Assembly: GCA_007922305.1 (NCBI GenBank) | Contig: ML677358.1 | Coordinates: 18,640,712 to 18,704,711 of the forward strand | Length of the DNA stretch: 64,000 bases | Source: Dermatemys mawii | Lineage: Eukaryota > Chordata > Testudines > Dermatemydidae | Direction: 5' to 3' | In this document: one piece after another, positions 49,173 through 60,345 of the stretch | Layout of the letters: every line of letters begins with the position of its first letter | How positions within the stretch are numbered: the first letter of the stretch is position 1 | Program-made: the position numbers and the translations under genes | The notes under the pieces: generated by a model | Told to the model about the DNA's origin: nothing | Seen by the model: only the letters and a program-made list of their open reading frames with translations | The model's database searches: none

Positions 49173-50342
49173 GTGATTAACGAGGGGGTCGGGCTGAGAG
49201 ACGGCGTTAAAAGCCAGAGGCTAAGCAACCAAGGGGAGCCAGTGAAAAGGGGACAGGAAACAGGGGAGTTTGTGGGAGGGAGTCGTAATATAATCACTAT
49301 GATTAGGAAGGGCCCCATCGCCGGTGCCAGCACTGCTCCTGTCTCCTCCACCAGTACCTGTATCCAGACACAGAACCTGACCTTGGATGCCTCTACCGAG
49401 AACCCGGTGTGGACTTGCAGAGACTATGGGCTGCATTTCCCACTCACAGAAAGCCAGGCTGGGGGGACCATCCAGCGTGAGAGGTGCCTGCTGGTGGAAT
49501 CTCTCAGGAAACAGATGGAAGAGCTATAGGAGGAGGTGGCCAGGCCAAGGAGCATCCATGCCTATGAGGAATTCCTCAAGAGTATTTGTATGGAGCCATC
49601 CAAGGCTGAGGCGGCTACCCAGATAGAGAGGGCTGCTGTCACACCACCGGGGGAGGAGGATATGGCTTTGTCACAGGGAGGACACTGGCTGCTGGTTACT
49701 TCTGGCAGCAGGCCGTGCTCCACCCCTACTCCTAACCCACCCACCAGGGTGATGGAAAGCCATTATACTGCCCTGGCAACGAGTGATGAAGAATCACCCC
49801 CAAAGCTGGAGGAGGAGAAGCCATGTACCTCCAAAGCTGGGAGGATCGCAGCCACCACTCCCAGGGGGAAACGTAGGGTAGTGGTGGTCGGTGACTCTCT
49901 TCTGAGTGGTACAAAGGCACCCATCTGTCACCATGACATGGCATCCCGGGAGGTGTGCTGCCTGCCAGGATCCTGTATCCGAGACGTTACAGAGGGATTG
50001 TCAAGGGTCATCTGGCCCTCTGACTACTACCACATGCTACTCCTCCATGTGGGTACTAAAGATACCATGAGGCAGGACCTTCAGCAGATCAGATGTGACT
50101 ACAGGGCACTGGGAGTGAGGGTGATGGGGTTGGGAATGCAGGTGGTGTTCTCTTCGATCCTTCCCATCAAAGCAGACACAAATGCATCGTGGAGGTGAAT
50201 GCCTGGCTGCGAGGATGGTGTCATCAGAAGGGCTTTGGCTTCCTTGACTACAGGAAGCTGTTCCAGGAAGAAGGATCACTGAGCAGAGATGGGGTCCACC
50301 TATCAGGGAAGGGGAAGAACATATTTGGATACAGACTGGCTA
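49173..50342 (+). pseudogene. CR1 ORF1 with esterase-like domain, disrupted
   Basis: A degenerate copy of the LINE's first protein. It has one in-frame stop at 49527-49529 and a frameshift near 50195; beyond it another frame continues to a stop near 50368. Contains the GDS serine block and a DGVHL block of the SGNH hydrolase family, a known feature of CR1 ORF1. Confidence 0.75.
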
Positions 50343-50519
50343 ACCTAGTGAGGAGGGCTTTAAACTAGATTTGAAGGTGGCAGGTGACCAAAGCCCAGAG
50401 GTAAATCAAAAACAAGGAGACCTGGGAGAAGGGTCAGAATTTGAGGGGTGGGGCATGGACTGTTATAGCAGGGCTAAAGGAGAGACAAGACAGAACTGGG
50501 TGGGGGAATCAAATCAGTA

Positions 50520-52988
50520 TCTAAGATGTCTGTATACTAATGCCAGAAGTATGTGGAGTACACAGGAAGAACTCAAAATGCTAGTAAATAAACACAGCTA
50601 TGACATAGTTGGCATCACGGAAACGTGGTGGGATAATACACATGGCTGGAGTATTGGTATAGAAGGGTACAGTTTGCTCAGGAAGGACAGGCAGGAAAAA
50701 AGGGAGGAGAAGTTGCCTTATATATTAAAAATGTATATACATGGACTGAGGCTGAGATGGAAGTGTAAGACAGACTTGTTGAAAGTCTCTGGGTAAGGAT
50801 AAAAGGGGTAGAAAACCAAGGGTGATGTCACGGTAGGGGTCTACTACAGACCATCGAACCAGGAAACAGAAGTGGATGAGGCTTTTTTTTAAACAACTAA
50901 CAAAATCACCCAAAGCACAGGACTTGGTGGTAATGGGGGACTTCAACCACTAGGACATCTGTTGGGAAAATAACACAGTAAGGCACAGCTTGTCCAACAA
51001 GTTCTTGGAATGTATTGGAGACAGTTGTTTATTTCAGAAGGTTGAGAAAGCTATTAGGGGGAGAGGCTGTTCTAGATTTGATTTTGACAAATAGGGAGGA
51101 ACTGGTTGAGAATTTGAAAGTGGAAGGCAGGTTAGGTGAAAGTGATCATGAAATGGTAGAGTCCATGACTCTAAGAAATGGTAGGAGGGAGAACAGCAAA
51201 ATAAAAACAATGGATTTCAGGAAGGCAGACTTTAGCAAACTCAGGGAGTTGGTAGGTAAAATCCCATGGGAAGCAAGTCTAAAGGGAAAAAGAACTGTAG
51301 TTGGCAGTTTTTCAAAGAGATATTATTAAGGTCACAAGAACAAACTATCCCACTGCATAGGAAAGAGGAAGTTTGTCAAAAGACTATCCTGGCTTAACCA
51401 GGAGATCATCAATGATCTAAAAATAAAAAAGAGTCCTACAAAAAGTGGAAATTCGATCAAATTACAAAGGATGAATATAAACAAATAACAGATGTAGGGA
51501 CAAAATTAGAAAAGCAAAGGTACAAAATGAGATCTAACTAGCTAGAGACATAAATGGTAACAAGAAAACATTCAACAAATACATTAGAAGTAAAAGGAAG
51601 ACCAAGAAAAGGGTAGGTCTCTTACTCAATGGCGAGGGGGGGTGGGGAATAATAATAGAAAATGTGGAAATGGTAGAGGTACTTAATGACTTCTTTGTTT
51701 TGGTTTTCACCAAGAAGGTTGGTGGTGACTGAATGTCTAATATGGTCAGTGAGGTAGGATCAGAGGCTAAAATAGGAAAAGAACAAGTTAATAAATTACT
51801 TAAACAAGTTAGATGTCTTCAAGTCACCAGGACCTGATCAAATGCATCCTAGAACACTCAAGGAGCTGACTGAGCAGATATTTGAGCCATTAACGATTCT
51901 CTTTGAAAAGTCATGGAAGATGGGAGAGATTCCAGAGGACTGGAAAAGGAAAAATATGGTGCCAATCTTTAGAAAGGGAAATAAGGACAACCCAAGAAAT
52001 TACAGACCAGTCAGGTTAACTTCTGTACCCTGAAAGATAATGGAGCAAATAATAAAGCAATCAATTTGCAAACATCTGGAAGATAATAAGGTGATAAGTA
52101 ACAGTCAGCATGGATTTGTCAAGAACAAATCATGTCAAACCAACCTGATAGCTTTCTTTGACAGGGTAACAAGCCTTGTGGATAGCGGGGAAGTGGTATC
52201 TTGACTTTAGTAGAGCTTTTGATACTGTCTCACCTTACCATCTCATAAACAAACTAGGGAAATGCAACCTAGATGGAGCTACTATAAGGTGTGTGCAAAA
52301 CTGGTTGGAAAATCATTCCTGGAGAGCAGTTATCAGTGGTTCAGTCATCCTGAAAGGGCATAATGAGTGGGGTCCTGCAGGGATCAGTTCTGAGTCCGGT
52401 TCTGTTCAATACCTTCATCAATGATTTAGATAATGGTATAGTGAGTACACTGATAAAGTTTGTGGATAATACCAAGCTGGGAGGGGTTGAAAGTGCTTTG
52501 GCAGATAGGATTAAAATTCAAAATGATCTGGACAAACTGGAGAAATGGTCTGAAGTAAATAGGATGAAATTCAATAGGGACAAATGCAAAGTACTCCACT
52601 TAGGAAGGAACAATCAGTTGCACACACACAAAATGGGAAATGACGGCCTATGAAGGAGTACTGCAGAAAGGGATCTGGGATCATAGTGGATCACAAGCTA
52701 AATATGAGTCAAGAGTGTAACACTATTGCAAAAAAACTGAACATCATCCTGGTCTGTATTAGCAGGATTGTTGCAAGCAAGACACGAGAAGTAGTTTTTC
52801 TGCTCTACTTCATGCTGATTAGGCCTCAACTGGAGTATTGTGTCCAGTTCTGGGTGCCACATTTCAGGAAAGATGTTGAGAAACTGGAGAAAGTCCAGAG
52901 GAGACCAATAAAAATGATTGAAGATCTAGAAAACATGACCTATGAGGGAAGCTTGAAAAAACTGGGTTTGTTTAGTCTGGAGAAGTAA
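50520..52988 (+). pseudogene. CR1 ORF2 (endonuclease and reverse transcriptase), disrupted
   Basis: Recognisable blocks in several frames: endonuclease start at 50530-50630; '[14 protein letters not shown]'-like segment at about 51060-51110; 'KENMVPIFRKGNKDNPRNYR'-like RT start at about 51945-52010; 'YLDFSRAFDTV' at about 52197-52230; and 'VLQGSVLSPVLFNTFINDLD' at about 52373-52432. Several stops and frameshifts make it non-functional. Confidence 0.85.
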
Positions 52989-53340
52989 AGACTGAGAGGG
53001 ACGTGATCACAGTTTTCAAGTTCATAAAATTTGTTACAAGGAGGAGGAAGAAAAATTATTCTTTTTCACTTCTGAGGATAGGACAAGAAGCAATGGGCTT
53101 AAATTGCAGCACTGGAGGTTTAGGTTGGACATTAGGAAAAACTTTCTAACTGTCAGGGTAGTTAAGCACTGGAATAAATTGCTTAGAGAGGTTGTGGAAT
53201 CTCTATCATTGGACATTTTTAAGAGCAATTTAGACAAACACCTGTCAGGAATGGTGTAGATAATACTTAGTCCTACCTTGAGTGAAGGGGACTGGACTAG
53301 ATGACCTCTTGAGGTCCCTTCCAGTCCTACGATTCTCTGA

Positions 53341-54145
53341 TTGCTGGGACCAGTACTGGAAAGCTGACTCCAATTGTGGTGTCCACATTTGGAAAAGGAT
53401 GTTTAAAAATTGGAGGAGGTGCAAAAAAGAACCACAAAAATGAGTTAAGAACATGAGAACAGCCATAGGGGTCAGATCAAAGGTTCATCTATCCCAGTAT
53501 CCTGTCTGCTGACAGTGGCCAATGCCAGGTGCTCCAGAGGGAATGAACAGGTAATCATCAAGTGATCCATTCCCTGTCAACCATTCCCAGCTTCTGGCAA
53601 ACAGAGGCTAGGGACACCCTCTCTACCCATCCTAGCTAAGTGCCATTGATGGACCTATTCTCCATTAACTTATCTAGTTCATTTTTGAACCCTGTTATGG
53701 TCTTGGCCTTCACAACATCCTCTGGCAAGGAGTTCCACAGATTGACTGTGTTGTGTGACTCAAGCACTGGAGGAAATGCCTGAGCAGTGAGAGACCTAAA
53801 GAGGTCATTCTGTTTAGCTTATCAAAGGCAGAGAGGTTAGTTGATTGCCATGTGTAAGTATCCTCCAGGGGAGAGAAAACTGGGTACTAAAGGGCTTGTT
53901 ATGCAATCAGAAAAAGGCAGAACATGAATCAGTGGCTGGAAACAAAGCCAGTCAAATTAGAAATTAGGTGGAGATTTTTCACAGTGAATGTGACAAACCA
54001 TTGGGACAAATTCCAAGAAAAAAATGGTGTGTTCTCCATCTCTGGAGACCCAGTCCGGGTGACTTTTGGGGCCCGGTACAGGGGGAAATGGTGAAATGTA
54101 ATGCCTGTGTTATACAGCAAGTCAAACGACATGCTGTAATGGCCT
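53341..54145 (+). mobile_element. CR1 LINE 3' fragment, split by a nested CR1
   Basis: Left part 'gtggtgtccacatttggaaa' to 'accacaaaaatga', right part 'tcaagcactggaggaaatgc' to 'tatacagcaagtcaaacgac' are consecutive CR1 sequence. They are separated by the antisense copy at about 53445-53757. Confidence 0.75.
53445..53757 (-). mobile_element. CR1 LINE 3' end, nested insertion
   Basis: Starts 'gttaagaacatgagaacagc' and contains 'atcccagtatcctgtctgct', 'gacagtggccaatgccagg' and 'aaggagttccacagattgac': the reverse of the CR1 end seen at 42680-43207. It interrupts an older CR1 and is therefore younger. Confidence 0.85.
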
Positions 54146-54734
54146 TACACTTTGTGACTTTATGGCTCTGTGGTGTGGGATGTCACATTTCTGGGGTTAA
54201 CTGCATCCCTGCATCTCTGTTCCCTTCGGGGTCTACTCAAGGGTACCCCCTTTAGCTCTCCAACCTGCAGTCATCACCTTTTCATGCATCTTTTACTGGG
54301 GCTTCACTCAGGGTCTCATGCTCTGGTCCATTGATAACACTCAGGTCTGGAAGTGAGTCAGATACAGGGAACGTGTCTGGGGTTTGTGTAGTGATTTCTC
54401 TAGGAGGAAAGGGCCTGGTAATAGGTGATATAATAACTTCCGAAGGTGGAGCCGTTTAATGCCTGTGTTCTCATTAACTCTGGTCTGTGAGCTGGGGCAG
54501 CCTGTGTGAGACACAGGAGAGCAGAGACCCTCCTTGGAAAGGGAGAAAAACCCCAGAGAGGTAATGATTTCTGCTGAGTTTGCTTTATTACACAAGCAGG
54601 GGGATAGTCAGCAATGCTGCCAGGACCCTGGAAATGGAGGCTGAGAGGAGAACATGGCTCCATGCAGGATTTTCTTTGGAAACCAAAAGCAAATGGGGTT
54701 CAGCTTCATATCAGCGCTCGGCCCCACTGAGGAT

Positions 54735-54780
54735 TCAGCATTCTCCATAATAGTTAAAGCAAAGACTTCCAAGGTTGTTA
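54735..54780 (-). other. Gene B exon 4, C-terminus and stop
   Basis: Acceptor CACTAG. Encodes '[14 protein letters not shown]' then TGA at 54735-54737. The poly(A) signal AATAAA is at 54584-54589 (reverse strand). Confidence 0.93.
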
Positions 54781-56782
54781 CTAGTGGGAAAGAGAGAGAC
54801 ACAGAATTCAGGGCTGCAACCTTTATGGGCAAGGAGACCAAATCTTCTCTCAAAGCCCCAGTATGTCTAATGAACCAGAGCTTATTCACTGACAGGAAAA
54901 CTTAGACTGAGGAAGTTGACCCAGCCTCTAGGAGGTAAACAGATGGGCGAAGGCAGGGGCTTAAATCACACCACAGTTATGTTTTGTTTTTTATTAATGG
55001 GCTATTTATTGCTGTAGAGTCATAGGACTGGAAGGGACCTTGAGAGGTCATCTAGTCCGATCCCCTGCACTCGTGACCTAGACCAGGGGTGGACAACCCG
55101 TGGCCCGTGGGCCGCGTGCCGCCCATCAGGGTAATCTGATTGTGGGCCGCAAGACATTGTGCTGATGTTGACTGTTTGCAGCTCCCAGCGGCCATGTTTT
55201 CTAGACCTTTCATCATTTTTCTTGCTATTCCTGGACTTTCTCCAGTTTCTACTCATTTCCCCTGAAAAGTGGCATTCCAGACACAACACTCCAGTTAAGG
55301 CTGTATCAGCGCAGAGTAGAGAAGAAGAATTTACTACTTGTGTTTTGCTGAAAACACTCCTGTGAATACATCTCAGAATGATGTTTGCTTTTTTTGCAAC
55401 AGCGCTATACTGTTGACTCATATTTAGCTTGTGATCCACTATGACCCTCCACAGTACTCCTTCCTAGGCAGTCATTTCCCATTCTGTAGGTGTGCAACTG
55501 ATTGTGCTTTCCTAAGTGGAGTACTTTGCATTGTCCTTATTGATTCCATCCTATTTACTTACAAGACTGCACCACAAAAGTCACATTTGTTGCCATATGT
55601 CTTCCCATCAGAGCCACAGACTGGGGTGTAGTCCATGGTGCAGACAGTTGGGGGACTCTGGTACTCACTGCAGAAACCCTACAAGTGAAATTAATACCAG
55701 TGTTATTGCCTATATTGCAGTAGTACCCTGATATTCCCATGGTGCTGGGTGTGTTATGAACACAGAGGAAGGGACAGTACCCCTCCCGTGCCTCCCGCCC
55801 CCAGGCTCACACTCTCTAATCCTGTCCCTCATCTCATTGTGGTTCTGATGACCTGACTTCCCAGTTCTCATCTCCCTGCCTGGAGAAGCTGAGCCCGTCT
55901 CCCTGATCCATGAGACTCTTCCGAACCCTCATCACAAGGTGTGTAATCAACGGGGCATCTGCGCAGGCAGCAGACGCTCAAATATAAAGAACCTCGTGTT
56001 CTTGTGACAGTGTCCCCTCTGCCTTCTGTCTCTAAGTCGCTCTCTGTGCCTCCCACGGTCCCATCCCAGAGGTGTCCTGTCCAATAGTGTATGGGATCCA
56101 TCACTCTGACCACATGGGGTCTCCATCCCAGGGATTCGCTCTCCTCTCACTAGGCCTAGAGTAGAGTTTGCTCCTCCATTGACTCATGAGTTTCAGCATG
56201 TGTCTAACTCATGGGTCCTGGTCTCCATGATGCCACATACCAGGGATCGGGGAAAGTGACAATTCACAGTGAGTGTTAGACTCACCTGAGGACTCTGGGT
56301 GACACCATCTGAAAGAAAACACAGACACAGATGATATAATGAAGGGAAATGTCAGAGGGAAACCAGTGAAAAACATTCATCTCTGCCTAGGACAATGTAT
56401 GTGGCTTCCTAACCAGCAGCTGGGCCATGGAAAGGTTTCCTGCTCCCTCATCCAATTGTTGTGACAAATAGAAACATTGAGTGTAATGCACTTACAGTCT
56501 GACCTGACACATCATCATCAGGGCCCACAATTAATTGAGGGTGCAATTGCTTGAAGCTCCCAGACTGGAAACTGGGTAAAGACCCTTAATAGCCCCCCAG
56601 CACCATCTTTCCAGAGGAAATTGCTGTTTCTGCCATGAGCCACTTACCCTGCTTAGACCTGACACTCAGAAGGTTAGAGGGGCAGACACAGAGCTCTGTA
56701 CAGGCTAGAGCAAAAGTTACTCACACTGAGTGCTGGAGAAGAGCCCCAGAGCGAGGAACACGATGACCGCTGCTGTCTTCAT
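54735..56782 (-). CDS. SPINK-like Kazal protease inhibitor, gene B (4 exons, P1 Met)
   Basis: Exons in order: 56725-56782, 56286-56308, 55563-55678, 54735-54780, with the same lengths (58, 23, 116, 46 nt) and phases as gene A; 80 residues. The signal peptide differs from A only near its end ([19 protein letters not shown]). The Kazal framework is complete, with '[14 protein letters not shown]'. The reactive loop reads C-T-M-D-Y, so P1 is Met, which in this family favours elastase- or chymotrypsin-like targets rather than trypsin. The seventh Cys in 'LGSLCF' is kept; the NKT glycosylation site of A is absent. Intron 3 carries a CR1 insertion very close to the exon 3 donor, but splice sites and frame are intact. 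Target and tissue are unknown. Confidence 0.92.
55018..55556 (-). mobile_element. CR1 LINE insertion in gene B intron 3, next to the exon 3 donor
   Basis: The left end 'gagtcataggactggaaggg' to 'tctagtccgatcccctgcac' is the CR1 tail in reverse. The right part ('tttctccagtttctactcat', 'gctgtatcagcgcagagtag', 'attgattccatcctat') is the reverse of CR1 RT C-terminal sequence. It ends within a few bases of the donor at 55557-55562. A hAT-like fragment interrupts it at 55085-55195. Confidence 0.85.
55085..55195. mobile_element. hAT-like fragment nested in CR1
   Basis: Starts CAGGGGTGGACAACCCGTGG, followed by 'gggccgcgtgccgcccatca' and 'ttgcagctcccagcggcca'. One end is characteristic; the other is missing. 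Confidence 0.65.
55563..55678 (-). other. Gene B exon 3, Kazal core
   Basis: 116 nt, acceptor TTGTAG and donor GTAAGT (55557-55562). Encodes '[20 protein letters not shown]' and the core through five framework cysteines. Confidence 0.95.
55690..55822 (-). mobile_element. MIR-type SINE in gene B intron 2 (shared)
   Basis: 'ttgcctatattgcagtagta', 'ggtgctgggtgtgttatgaa', 'cacagaggaagggacagtac' and 'aggctcacactctctaatcc' match the gene A and C copies at the same distance from exon 3. Confidence 0.7.
56286..56308 (-). other. Gene B exon 2 (23-nt mini-exon)
   Basis: Acceptor TTTCAG and donor GTGAGT. With the split codon it encodes YGVTQSPQ. Confidence 0.88.
56725..56782 (-). other. Gene B exon 1, signal peptide
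   Basis: ATG at 56782 (reverse strand), 58 nt, donor GTGAGT at 56719-56724. Confidence 0.93.
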
Positions 56783-56868
56783 GGTGGAAGTGGATTGTGG
56801 GTCTGCTGGAGTGTGTCAGTTCTGGGCTCTGCAGATGCTCTCAATGCAGCCCAAGGGAGAAGATCTCA

Positions 56869-56975
56869 TATATATAGACAAAAGGGTGGGTTTTCCACTT
56901 GGATTATGAAATCCTTGTTGAAAGGTCACCAAGGCTACAAACAAGTACAACAAATCGTCATTCCCCTGTAAGTCG
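56869..56975 (-). promoter_or_regulatory. Gene B core promoter: TATA box and conserved upstream block
   Basis: TATATATA at 56869-56876, 87 bp upstream of the ATG exactly as in gene A, followed by the shared block to about 56975. Confidence 0.7.
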
Positions 56976-56999
56976 GACAAGAAAGTGGCGTATCAAATA

Positions 57000-58245
57000 C
57001 CTTCTGAGGATTGCAATAAAGATTAGTGGGGAATGTTAATCTGCCCTGACCTACACGGGTGAATTCAACGTCAGCCGTTGTAAATCTTCTCTCACCTGCA
57101 GAGGCAGGCAGGTTATTTACATTCGATCAGGTGTGTCCGGGGCCCTGTTGGTTACTTGCATCCCAGTCACATTCACCTTTGCTGTCCTGCAGTAGAAACC
57201 AACATATCCCAGGGTCCGTGCGCCCCGTTCCCCACGCACAGCCAGCCACTCCACCATTCAAGCCCCTGCCAGTCTGTTGGTGATGACAGCTGGGCCAGGA
57301 GGGAAGGGAACTAAGCACCTGGCACCAGCGTGCAGCCAGTACCCCGTGCCCATATGTTAATGGGCACAGGGAGAGCTCCCTCAAGGCAGCCCCGATCAAA
57401 GGCAGCGGCCAGGTCTGCTGGGATCCAGAGGAGCGGGACGAGCAGTGGCTGTGCTGCATGGGGCAGGAAAGCATCACAGACCCCATGCAGAGGGACCCTG
57501 TGCACCCTGGAGATCGTGGCTGGGCTCAGCGTACAGGGGTCTGCAGTGGGGATCGGGAGGGATGTGGGGTCGCTCTGGGCTATGGCTCAGTGCGGCTCCA
57601 CCTGGCCCCCGTGCTGCTGGTGGGGAGCGGAGGGATGTTCTCTCTTCCCCTCCCAAATGCGAGAGCAGCTGGATACTGGGTAACTGGGTTCGCCCGGCCC
57701 TGCTTCGGGGCTGGGGATTCCCTCCTCCCCTCTACCCCAGGCAAAGCCCTTGAACTCTGGCTTCGCTCTTGACTTCAGGACACTGGAAACACTGGTATGA
57801 ACCTGCTGACTCGTCACCGGGCCCCGCGACAGCCCAGTTCAGCGTCTGGCCGGTTCAGAGCTTCATAGTCCGTCCAGCACAGGGCCCGTGGTTAGGGGGG
57901 AGCAGGTCACGTACAACCCTTGTCGCCTGTACAACAAGACTCGGAGCTGCTGAGTGCTGCAATAGCCAGCAAGGAATACCCCTGGCAAATATCGGTGAGT
58001 GCTGCTTCGTATTATTATTTTTAAGCTGAATCCATTTTGCTTTCACGTTCCACTCACAGATCCCGGCACAGAGACAAGTTCTCTGCTCATCCTCCATTTC
58101 GGGGGTCCCTGCAGTGTTTCTGTCTCTCTGTCTGACTCTCTGAGTGTGCCCACAACTAATTATGGGTGTGGAACTGCACCCGCAGTTATTTGTACCCACA
58201 AAATGGAGGGTGCAAAAATAATAGCCCATTCAAATCTGTCCTGAA
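57000..58245. other. No gene recognised; GC-rich flank between genes B and C
   Basis: Several overlapping frames of 60-119 codons exist on both strands between 57120 and 57820. This comes from GC-richness and scarcity of stops; none resembles a protein family and none has convincing splice sites. Confidence 0.45.
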
Positions 58246-58246
58246 A

Positions 58247-60345
58247 TTAAGAACATAAGAACAGCCCTACTGGGTCTGACCCAAAGGTCCATCAAGCCCA
58301 TCTATCCTGTCTCCCGACAATGGCCAATGCCAGGTGCCCCAGAGGAAATAAACAGAACAGGGAATCGTCAAGTGCTCCATCCCCTGTTGTCCATTCCCAG
58401 CCTGGCTAACAGCTTTTGATGGATCTATCCTCCATGAACTGGTCTAGTTCTTTTTTTAAACCTGTTATGGTCTTGGCCTTTACAACATCCTCTGGCAAGG
58501 AGTTCCACAGGTTGACTGTGCACTGTGTGAAGAAATACTTCCTTTTATTTGTTTTAAACCTGCTGCCTATTAATTCCATTTGGTGACCCCTAATTCTTGT
58601 GTTATGAGAAGTAGTAAACAGCACTTTCTTATCTACTTTCTCTACACCAGTCATGATTCTATAGATCTTTATCATATCTCCCCTTAGCTGTGTCTTTTCC
58701 AAGCTGAAAAGTCTCATCTTATTAATCTCTCCTCATGCGGAAGCTGTTCCATACCCCTAATAATTTTTGTTGCTCTTTTCTGAACCTTTTCCAATTCCAA
58801 TAGACCTTTTTTGAAATGGGCGACCACATCCGCATGCAGTATTCAAGATGTGGGTGTACCTTGGATTTATATAGAGGCAGCAAGATATTTTCTATCCTAT
58901 TATCTATCCCTTTCCTAATGATTCCCAACACTCTGTTAGATTTTTGATGGCTGCTGCACATTGAGTGGATGTTTTCAGAGAACTCTCCACAATAACTCCA
59001 AGATCTCTTGCTTTAATGGGAACAGCTAATATAGACCCCCATCATTTTCTAGGTATAACTGAGATGTTTTTCAATGTGTATTTGCATTTATTAATATTGA
59101 ATTTCATCTGTCACTTTGTCATCTAGTTTTGAAAGATCCTTTTGTAGCTCTTCTCAGTCTGTCTGGGATTTCACTACCTTGAGTAGCTTTGTATCATCTG
59201 CAAATCACTGTTTACCCTTTTTTCCCAGATCATTTATGAATATGTTGAATTGGACTGGGCCCAGTACAGACCCCTGGAAGACACCACTGTTTTCCTCTCT
59301 CCAGTCTGAAAAGTAACCATTTATTCCTACCCTTTGTTTCCTGTTTTTTAACCAGTTACCAATCCATGAGAGAACCTTCCCTCTTATCCCATGATTTCTT
59401 ACTTTGCTTAAGAGCCTTTGACGAGGGACCTTGTCAAAGGCTTTCTGAAAATCTAAGTACACTATATATACTGGATCCCCCTTGGCCACATGCTTTTTGA
59501 CTCTGTTAAAGAATTCTAGTAGATTGGTGAAGCCTGATTTCTCTTTAAAAAACCCATGTGGACTCTTCCCCAACAAATTATCTTCATCTATATGTTTGAC
59601 AATTTTGTTCTTCACTATAGTTTCAACCAGTTTGCTTGGCACTGAAGTCAGGCTTACCGTCCCGTACTTGCCGGGGTCGCCTCTGAAGCCCGTTTTAAAA
59701 ATTGGCATCACATTAGCTATCCTCCAGTCATTTGGTACAAAAGCAGATTTAAATGATAGGTTACAGACTACAGTTAGTTGTCCTTCAATTTCACATTTGA
59801 GTTTCTTCAGAACTCTTGGGTGAATACCATCTGGTCCTGGTGACTTACTGCTGTTTAGTTTATCAATTTGTTCCCAAACCTCCTCTAATGACACTTCAAT
59901 CTGGCACAGTTCCTCAGATTTGTCACCTAAAAGGAATGGCTCAGGTCTGGGAATCTCCCTCACATCCTCAACCACGAAGACTGATGCAAAGAATTCATTT
60001 AGTTGCTCTGCAATGGCCTTCTCATCGTTGAGTGCTCCTTTAGCATTGTAATTGTCCAGTGGCCCTACTGATTGTTTAACAGGCTTCCTGCTTCTGATGT
60101 ACTTACACATTTTTTTGCTATGACTTTTTGAATCTCTGGCTAACTGTTCTTCAAATTCCTTTTTGGCCTTTCTAATTGTATTTTTACATTTCACTGACCA
60201 GAGTTTATGTTCCTTTCTATTTTCCTCACTAGGATTTAACTTCCACTTTTTAAACAATTCCTTTTTGCCTCTCACAGCTTCTTTTACTTTTTTGTTTAGC
60301 CACAATGGCACTTTTTTGGTTCTCTTACTATGTTTTTCAATTTGG
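58247..60345 (-). mobile_element. CR1 LINE, 5'-truncated 2.1 kb
   Basis: 3' end at 58247-58275 ('aagaacataagaacagccct'). The reverse strand carries one long frame, with its CR1-derived part spanning about 59205-60345: 'SPGPDGIHPRVLKKLKCEIE', 'DWRIANVMPIFKTG', 'VYIVYLDFQKAFDKVPRQR', 'VLGPVQFNIFINDLG'. A stop follows just before the F-A-D-D-T-K active-site segment (about 59190-59207). The upstream part preserves the linker between endonuclease and RT. Among the least decayed CR1 copies here, but lacking ORF1 and the endonuclease. Confidence 0.92.

Larger units (their letters stand above)
49000..53340 (+). mobile_element. Nearly full-length CR1 LINE, dead
   Basis: ORF1 starts at 49173 and runs in one frame to 50198 apart from a stop at 49527-49529. 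Its C-terminal part has an SGNH-esterase-like block ('VVVVGDSLLSG', about 49880-49912), with the His block 'SRDGVHLSGKG' reached only after a frameshift (about 50282-50314). ORF2 begins with an endonuclease remnant ('LYTNARSMWSTQEEL' and 'DIVGITETWW', 50530-50630), followed by RT pieces (51842-52653). The RT active site reads F-V-D-N (about 52459-52470) instead of F-A-D-D, and there are many stops. The 3' end 'ggtcccttccagtcctac' plus 'gattctctga' is the usual CR1 terminus. Confidence 0.92.

Noticed and set aside
57120..57820. Cluster of overlapping frames upstream of gene B
   Set aside because: GC-rich sequence with frames on both strands, no splice signals fitting the inhibitor genes and no homology.
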